Source of the DNA: SIG299 sp045531895 | GTDB taxonomy: Bacteria > Bacillota > Clostridia > Lachnospirales > Lachnospiraceae | Assembly (NCBI GenBank): GCA_045531895.1 | Contig: JAZSEW010000055.1 | Span: 16,728 to 80,727 of the forward strand | DNA length: 64,000 nt | Direction: 5' to 3' | In this document: positions 59,309 through 64,000 of the stretch, in pieces | How the letters are laid out: every line of letters begins with the position of its first letter | Numbering within the stretch: position 1 is the stretch's first letter | The notes under the pieces: generated by a model | What the model was told of the DNA's origin: nothing | Database searches by the model: none | Seen by the model: only the letters and a program-made list of their open reading frames with translations | Program-made: the position numbers and the translations under genes

Positions 59309-60140
59309 GATAGTCCTCCTTTTTTCTATACACCGTGCACAGGCTTCCCACCTGCTCATATCCAATCTTTTTATAGCAGGAGTTGGACGCACCGTAATCG
59401 GCATTGGTATATAGAATCGGTACCAGATTGTCCTTTAAGATCAACCGTGTCACTGTGTGTACCAAATTAATGGCATAGCCTTTGCGACGATGTTTGGGCA
59501 AAGTATAAACAGCTGAAATTTTGCTATATTTTCCAACATCGCCACGGCTGGTCAGTGCCACGATTTCACCCTCTGCATTTCGCCAGGAAAACAGTGTTTT
59601 ATCATTAAGATGTCTGTCAATTCGTTTCCGGCAGTATTCTTCATCATGATTCGTTCCTTCCATTTCCAGGCACAAATCATGCCAAAGTTTTACCAGATAA
59701 TCTGCATCCTCCATGCGAACCGGTTCCATTTTACCATCACACAGATAATCAATTTCCTTAATACTATCCAACCGATAGGATAACAAATTCACCTTGATTT
59801 CATAGTTTGCAAAATAGGAATCCACCTCTTTCAGACGATTCATAGTATCGTAACCGATATTATAAGTAAAGCCTTCCTCCAGAGGAAACTTCTCCTTCAG
59901 GCAGGAGGCAATGCTCTTTATATCTTCCTCAATTGTCACGTCCTTACACCAGACCCACACTGGGAATGGAGGCATAGAATGGCAGATGATGACGCTTTTG
60001 TGATTCGTGTAAGTATTCGCACAATCACCCTGCAAAATGGAGGCAAGCACCGAAAAGGTGATGGCATCGTCCTTTTGAAGCAGGGCAGCATCTTCTACAA
60101 CGCTCTGATTGTGATAATGTTTTAGGTTACAGTATTCCAT
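59298..60140 (-). CDS. GNAT-family acetyltransferase with N-terminal extension
   Basis: 280 residues. The C-terminal half has the GNAT core: MEPVRMEDADYLVKLWHDLC, VALTSRGDVGKYSKISAVYTLPKHRRKGYAINLVHTVTRL (acetyl-CoA loop HRRKGYA), and YTNADYGASNSCYKKIGYEQVG. The N-terminal 130 residues are likely a second, degenerate GNAT-like domain (PFPVWVWCKDVTIEEDIKSIASCLKEKF). It overlaps the NUDIX start by 11 nt. Confidence 0.88.
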   Translation of the reverse strand: MEYCNLKHYHNQSVVEDAALLQKDDAITFSVLASILQGDCANTYTNHKSVIICHSMPPFPVWVWCKDVTIEEDIKSIASCLKEKFPLEEGFTYNIGYDTMNRLKEVDSYFANYEIKVNLLSYRLDSIKEIDYLCDGKMEPVRMEDADYLVKLWHDLCLEMEGTNHDEEYCRKRIDRHLNDKTLFSWRNAEGEIVALTSRGDVGKYSKISAVYTLPKHRRKGYAINLVHTVTRLILKDNLVPILYTNADYGASNSCYKKIGYEQVGSLCTVYRKKEDYHGE

Positions 60141-60169
60141 GTATTTTTCCTCCTCTCAGCATAATACAC

Positions 60170-60655
60170 TTACAAAAGCCCAAATTCCTTCGCCACCTTC
60201 TGCGCTCTTTCTTTTGCAAAAAAATACTCCTCCACCGGATTTCTAAGCCAATGCTGCATATCATCGGCATCCTTTAATATTTCGTCAAATTCCGTATGCA
60301 CCTGCTCTTTATCGCTGTGCCTGCAAATTGCCTGACATATCATAGTAATTTCCTCTGCTGTAAACTGCTCTGTTTTTAACAAAAGCTGCTCTGCCTCCAA
60401 ACTGCTTTTTTCTGCGTGATTGTCCCTCACATCTTCTTTGTAGGTGGAGTAATCATGAAGCATTCCGGCAACCTCTGCAAGTTCTGCATATTTCCGGTCA
60501 TGTCCACGATGAAGGGCAATCAACGCACAAGCCTGTCCTACACCATACAAATGTACAAAACCATTTCTGGCAGTTTCTTTGTCTTCACAGTTTTTAAGCA
60601 TTTCATCCAAAAGATTCCTCACATAATCAATTCTTGTATATTGTCGCTCGTGCAT
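60170..60655 (-). CDS. HD-domain phosphohydrolase
   Basis: 161 residues from the ATG at 60655 (GGAGGG 4-6 nt upstream). GQACALIALHRGHDRKYAELAEVAGMLHDYSTYKEDVRDNHAEKS contains the HD pair and further ligands, and ICQAICRHSDKEQVHTEFDEILKDADDMQHWL the later His and Asp. It is a small HD phosphohydrolase with unknown substrate, similar in type to the one at 21089 but shorter. Confidence 0.85.
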   Translation of the reverse strand: MHERQYTRIDYVRNLLDEMLKNCEDKETARNGFVHLYGVGQACALIALHRGHDRKYAELAEVAGMLHDYSTYKEDVRDNHAEKSSLEAEQLLLKTEQFTAEEITMICQAICRHSDKEQVHTEFDEILKDADDMQHWLRNPVEEYFFAKERAQKVAKEFGLL

Positions 60656-60682
60656 TTTACCCTCCATTTATAAAAATATGTT

Positions 60683-61138
60683 TTATTCTTGTCGTTCCAA
60701 CCGTATCAGATACTCTGTGGTTCCTTCTTCTAACTGCTTTTCTTCTGTTACATAAAAACCATTTCGCTCATAAAACTTGATTGCTTTCACATTCTTTTCT
60801 AACGCCCACAAATGGTTAACCTGTCTTTCTGCCACAGCAAATTCCAGCAGCTTTGCACCAATTCCCTGACCTTGCAATACCGGCTCCACAAAAAGCTTGG
60901 CAACCTTACTTCCGTCCATCTGGATAAAACCTTTTACTACACCGTCGTCATAGACATAGGTGTTTTCAATCAAGCCTTTCTCTTCTTTGTATCTCTGCAT
61001 TCCCTTCGGCACTTGCTTTTCTTCAAAGTAAAACCAATCATTTTTAAAAATTGGATAGAAATTTAATCGGTAATTAAATATTTCAATTTCGGCAAGGCGG
61101 GCAATGTCTGCCTGCGTTGCTTGTCTGATATGATTCAT
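60683..61138 (-). CDS. GNAT family N-acetyltransferase
   Basis: 151 residues. HIRQATQADIARLAEIEIFNYRLNF is the start, GFIQMDGSKVAKLFVEPVLQGQGIGAKLLEFAVAERQVNH has the acetyl-CoA loop LQGQGIGAKLL, and VKAIKFYERNGFYVTEEKQ the C-terminal part. RimI-like. The acceptor is unknown. It lies 22 nt after another GNAT gene. Confidence 0.9.
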   Translation of the reverse strand: MNHIRQATQADIARLAEIEIFNYRLNFYPIFKNDWFYFEEKQVPKGMQRYKEEKGLIENTYVYDDGVVKGFIQMDGSKVAKLFVEPVLQGQGIGAKLLEFAVAERQVNHLWALEKNVKAIKFYERNGFYVTEEKQLEEGTTEYLIRLERQE

Positions 61139-61160
61139 CTTTTCCTCTCCAGCTTTCTGA

Positions 61161-61664
61161 TTACAATTCTTTCACATACATTACTTCCACAACCCCTTTT
61201 ATTTCCTTGGATTTTTCACTTTTTACAAATCCTTTGGTCCCATAAAATCTCTTTGCTCTTTCGTTTTCCTCAAACACCCAGAGCATCACTTTTGTATATC
61301 CGGCTTCTGAAATATCCATCAATACCTTGTCCATCATTTTACTGCCGTAACCCTTGCCCCAGTTCTCCTGCAGGCTGTGGATACAAATCAGTTCCGCAAA
61401 ACCGGGCATATCTCCTTCTCGGGACGCATCCCACCAGGCGATACAATGGCCTTTGCCGTTAATTTCGAGAATATAACCGTTGCCCTTTTGTTCTTCCAGC
61501 AACTTCTGATACATCTGCTTTGCCCGTTCCACATTAGTGCAACGAATCAGCTCCTCTTTCTCCAAAATATCTTTGAAAGCAGCCTTCCAGCTCTCTGTTT
61601 GAATATAGGCAAGAGTCACTTCATCTCCCAAAGCTACTCTACGAATACTGTAACTATCACTCAT
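61161..61664 (-). CDS. GNAT family N-acetyltransferase
   Basis: 167 residues. SIRRVALGDEVTLAYIQTESWKAAF begins the domain; GFAELICIHSLQENWGKGYGSKMMDKVLMDI is the acetyl-CoA loop (WGKGYGSKM), and LWVFEENERAKRFYGTKGFVKSEKSKEIKG follows. The start overlaps the stop of the nucleotidyltransferase gene by 8 nt. The neighbouring nucleotidyltransferase suggests, without proof, an antibiotic-modifying pair. Confidence 0.9.
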   Translation of the reverse strand: MSDSYSIRRVALGDEVTLAYIQTESWKAAFKDILEKEELIRCTNVERAKQMYQKLLEEQKGNGYILEINGKGHCIAWWDASREGDMPGFAELICIHSLQENWGKGYGSKMMDKVLMDISEAGYTKVMLWVFEENERAKRFYGTKGFVKSEKSKEIKGVVEVMYVKEL

Positions 61665-62469
61665 TTTCCTTAATCTCCTTTAGCATATACTCCGCAAACT
61701 CCCTTGCTACAGTCATATCAAATACCATAGCTTCTCCGCTTTGATATTCCTTTAGCGCTGCACCTATCAATACCTGAAATTCCGGCTTACAAATATTCTT
61801 AAGTCCCCATTCTCCGCCTTCCTGCTTGGATACAATAAGTCCATCCTTTCTATAAGCAAGTACTCTACAAAGATTTAAGGTCAGGTACATGGTATTCTCT
61901 GCAATTTCCTCCAGTGCATTTTCAATATCGCTCCAAATACTGTCCAGATAAATTTCAGCAGGCACCGGTGCAAACACCTCTGAAATTTCTTTTCCATATA
62001 GCACCTGTCCACGATGATATGTAATGGTAAAGTGGGCAGCCAAATCCATGTCGGTTCCCTTCATTTTCTCCACGTAATCCTGCGGATTGTTCTGATACCA
62101 GTTCAAATGAGTATTAGAAAAATGCAATTCAAAGGGCGTTGGGTAAACAAATGGTTTGCACACCGCTTCCTTTACTACACTGAGTTCCAGTCCCTTAGCC
62201 GGAGCCTGTTTGTTCAACTCCACCACCAGGTCCATAAACTTAAACTTTGTTTCATCAGAAATATCCTCCCTGATAACTACCAACAAATCCAAATCACTTT
62301 TCTCTGAGTTAAAACAGCCCATAACTGCGGAACCATGCAGATAGATGCCAGTCAGATTTTCTTCAAATATGCCTTTGCTTTGAGCCACAAACTCATTTAG
62401 TAAAGTTTCATACTCCAATCCAATCACATGGAAATCTCCGGCTTTGGAAGATAATTCCTCAATCCACAT
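61657..62469 (-). CDS. AadA/DUF4111-like nucleotidyltransferase (aminoglycoside-adenylyltransferase type)
   Basis: 270 residues. The nucleotidyltransferase signature GIYLHGSAVMGCFNSEKSDLDLLVV has the GS and DxD ligands (about residues 43-66). An all-helical C-terminal domain (YLTLNLCRVLAYRKDGLIVSKQEGGEWGLKNI) matches the ANT(9)/ANT(3'')-type family. Members adenylylate spectinomycin or streptomycin, but many homologues are not proven resistance genes. It overlaps the GNAT gene by 8 nt. Confidence 0.85.
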   Translation of the reverse strand: MWIEELSSKAGDFHVIGLEYETLLNEFVAQSKGIFEENLTGIYLHGSAVMGCFNSEKSDLDLLVVIREDISDETKFKFMDLVVELNKQAPAKGLELSVVKEAVCKPFVYPTPFELHFSNTHLNWYQNNPQDYVEKMKGTDMDLAAHFTITYHRGQVLYGKEISEVFAPVPAEIYLDSIWSDIENALEEIAENTMYLTLNLCRVLAYRKDGLIVSKQEGGEWGLKNICKPEFQVLIGAALKEYQSGEAMVFDMTVAREFAEYMLKEIKENE

Positions 62470-62489
62470 ATAAATTGTCTCCTTTTTTG

Positions 62490-63044
62490 CTACTTAAAAT
62501 ATTCTTTTAGATCTGCAATTAGTTTCTGTTTTTCAAAAATGTTTTCCTCCTGCTGATGGCTAACTACAAAATATTTTGTTTCCAACTCTTCCAGTTCCTT
62601 CAACATTTCATTCGCCAGTTCCTTATCATACCCGGCTCTTGTAAAATACAAATCAGCAATCAACGTGTATTCTTTATTGACTGTTACAATCAAGCTTCCT
62701 TTCGTATGAGGCGACGGGTAATGCTGAATCACAAGTTCCACACCGTCATAAATAACAACCTTATCGGTTACAACCGTTCCCTTTTGGATTGTTTCCTTTG
62801 TCAATTCTCCAACATACAATTCCTTGTAATCAACCTTGTCTATATTTCCGGTGTGGTCTTTATGATAGTGAGAAAGAATAATCACTTTCTCTTGAGGAAT
62901 TGCAGTTATTTCCTGTAATGCTTTCTCACAATTTCCCACATCAAACACATAACAGTTTGTATCACCCTCGATAAAGTATACATCCGCGGATAATGGGTCG
63001 GAAGATGCAGACAGATATGTAATTACACTATTTATTCTCTCCAT
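62490..63044 (-). CDS. Metallo-beta-lactamase-fold hydrolase
   Basis: 184 residues from the ATG at 63044 (AAGGAG 8 nt upstream). The HxHxDH motif is ILSHYHKDHTGN (near residue 57), and YPSPHTKGSLIVTVNKEYTLIADLYF gives the later His and Asp ligands. It ends FVVSHQQEENIF. It is short, without beta-lactamase-like additional elements; hydrolase of unknown substrate. Confidence 0.88.
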   Translation of the reverse strand: MERINSVITYLSASSDPLSADVYFIEGDTNCYVFDVGNCEKALQEITAIPQEKVIILSHYHKDHTGNIDKVDYKELYVGELTKETIQKGTVVTDKVVIYDGVELVIQHYPSPHTKGSLIVTVNKEYTLIADLYFTRAGYDKELANEMLKELEELETKYFVVSHQQEENIFEKQKLIADLKEYFK

Positions 63045-63074
63045 CGGTGTTCTCCTTATCATGATAGTATATTT

Positions 63075-63632
63075 CTACACCCATCTAAAACACTTAAAGC
63101 CTTTCTCATACTCGATTTCATGCACTGCACAGTGCGGAATCAATCCTTCGCCAATATACCTGCGAATCACTCCACCATGAGCTACCACCAGAATCTTCTC
63201 ATATCCAAGTTCCAGATATTTATCCAACACTGGCTGTGTCCGGGCTATAATTTCCGAAATAGTTTCCCACTTTCGTGTTTCTCCTTGCGGATACTCTCCC
63301 TGACATTCCAGAAACTCCTGATGCAACTTCTTATTTTCTTCATTGTCTTTTAATTGAAAGGTTTTGTCCGGAATGAATTCATGCAAATCTATTTCCACTC
63401 TGATATCCAGTCCGGTGTTTTTTGAAATAATGGCAGCCGTCTGCAAAGCCCGAGTATACGGTGATGATACAATGAGCTGACAACCATCTAATCTGGTATC
63501 TTTGCTCACTATCTCAGCCTGCTCGCTACCTAACTCCGTCAATGGTGCAAGTTCCAATCCCTGCCCTATAAATCCACGTTTATCGACTTCTTCTTTATCT
63601 GGTTCTCCATGGCGAATAAAAACTATTTTCAT
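63075..63632 (-). CDS. Histidine phosphatase (phosphoglycerate-mutase-like)
   Basis: 185 residues with the canonical RHG motif IVFIRHGEPDKEEVDKRGFIGQG, LAPLTELGSEQAEIVSK, IVSSPYTRALQTAAIIS and LVVAHGGVIRRYIGEG (second His). Probably a CobC/SixA-like small-molecule phosphatase. It lies 17 nt after the nucleoside phosphorylase stop, so they may be cotranscribed. Confidence 0.9.
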   Translation of the reverse strand: MKIVFIRHGEPDKEEVDKRGFIGQGLELAPLTELGSEQAEIVSKDTRLDGCQLIVSSPYTRALQTAAIISKNTGLDIRVEIDLHEFIPDKTFQLKDNEENKKLHQEFLECQGEYPQGETRKWETISEIIARTQPVLDKYLELGYEKILVVAHGGVIRRYIGEGLIPHCAVHEIEYEKGFKCFRWV

Positions 63633-63649
63633 ACATTTTCCCTCGTACT

Positions 63650-64000
63650 CTAAACACTCTTCGCAATTTTATAAATCAAATCCGGAATAATCTTCTTTCT
63701 TCCATCATTGTATTTTCTCTGTTGTTCCTCGTTTCTGCCGAGCAACGGTTGCCCTGTGGCAGAATTATCCGATACAATCAAAAGTGCAATGGCAGGAACT
63801 TCGAACAGCTTTGCCAGTTCATAAAAAGAACTGGTTTCCATCTCGATTAAGTCAGTATCAAAATCCCTGATTTCCTCTAAGTGAGAGTATTCCAGTGCAA
63901 TGGAATCGGTACAATAAACTGACGCTTTTTTCAGTTCATATCCACTTTCTGTTGCCAGTTCAATTACTTCGTCCACATATTTTTCGTCCGGATACACCTT
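63650..64000 (-). CDS. Nucleoside phosphorylase (C-terminal part; start outside window)
   Basis: The last 116 residues of a PNP/UDP-family phosphorylase. TDLIEMETSSFYELAKLFEVPAIALLIVSDNSATGQP is typical: the IEMET loop binds the ribose hydroxyls and the SDNSATG Asp acts on the base. Purine or uridine specificity cannot be decided. The upstream part is beyond the window edge. It precedes the histidine phosphatase gene on the same strand. Confidence 0.85.
   Translation of the reverse strand, partial: KVYPDEKYVDEVIELATESGYELKKASVYCTDSIALEYSHLEEIRDFDTDLIEMETSSFYELAKLFEVPAIALLIVSDNSATGQPLLGRNEEQQRKYNDGRKKIIPDLIYKIAKSV

Noticed and set aside
32083..64000. Integron cassette array
   Set aside because: Genes are small and mixed, but no attC-like repeated imperfect palindromes and no integrase were seen between them.
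1..64000. CRISPR arrays, IS elements, prophage or plasmid genes
   Set aside because: No regularly spaced repeats, transposase, integrase or phage structural motif could be found by reading both strands.

Overview
The window reads as chromosomal DNA of a Gram-positive anaerobe of the Clostridia, most likely a Lachnospiraceae-type gut bacterium (inference). The reasons are strong GGAGG ribosome-binding sites with frequent TTG starts, moderate GC, a clostridial-type thiamine operon, a Bce-type peptide-antibiotic module, an EFR1-type flavodoxin/ferredoxin gene, an NADH-butanol-dehydrogenase-like enzyme, and many small enzyme families typical of that group. Nearly all genes lie on the minus strand. 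The plus-strand exceptions are a merR-tipA regulator with a decayed SOD-like gene, a PPOX-family protein, a sigma factor, a WYL regulator with RidA, and an XRE regulator. No rRNA, tRNA, CRISPR array, transposase or phage gene was seen.

Layout. 1-1.65 kb: an ABC-F ribosome-protection-type protein (cut by the window edge) behind an attenuator-like leader and a MITE-like inverted repeat. 1.8-12 kb: AEC transporter, ParB-like protein, MerR/TipAS regulator, SOD pseudogene, frameshifted EFR1 gene, small kinase, XRE regulator, HAD, GNAT, a GNAT-phosphatase fusion, YbaK and a PPOX protein. 12-18.9 kb: a complete thiamine operon, thiS-thiF-thiG-thiH-(tenI-thiE fusion)-thiD-thiC. It starts at a promoter and a TPP riboswitch with an intrinsic terminator, and a strongly folded 131-bp element lies between the terminator and thiS. 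18.8-26.2 kb: FMN-dependent hydroxy-acid oxidase with a HAD remnant, GH32 invertase, GH113-like hydrolase, HD and NUDIX proteins, AlkZ-like glycosylase and a sigma factor. 26.3-32 kb: a BceRS two-component system and BceAB transporter split by a small self-contained cassette: promoter with operator, a 57-aa protein, a GNAT resembling toxin acetyltransferases, and a terminator. I consider this a candidate toxin-antitoxin system with an unfamiliar antitoxin.

32-64 kb is a dense succession of single-domain enzymes: NUDIX, GNAT, HAD, histidine phosphatases, methyltransferases, sugar isomerases, HD, 2H phosphoesterase, small P-loop kinases, MBL, a nucleotidyltransferase and a nucleoside phosphorylase. 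Most are separated by about 10-40 bp or overlap, with little pathway logic. Together with the GNAT/NUDIX/HAD genes further left this makes six NUDIX, nine GNAT, four HAD and three histidine-phosphatase genes in 64 kb. The region looks like an accumulation zone for acquired resistance, damage-control and housecleaning genes (inference). Several genes are broken or altered: the SOD-like gene (internal deletion), EFR1 (one-base frameshift), a 33-codon HAD stub, and an alpha/beta hydrolase that runs into the next gene. Functions and family names come from motif recognition by eye; no database search was possible.
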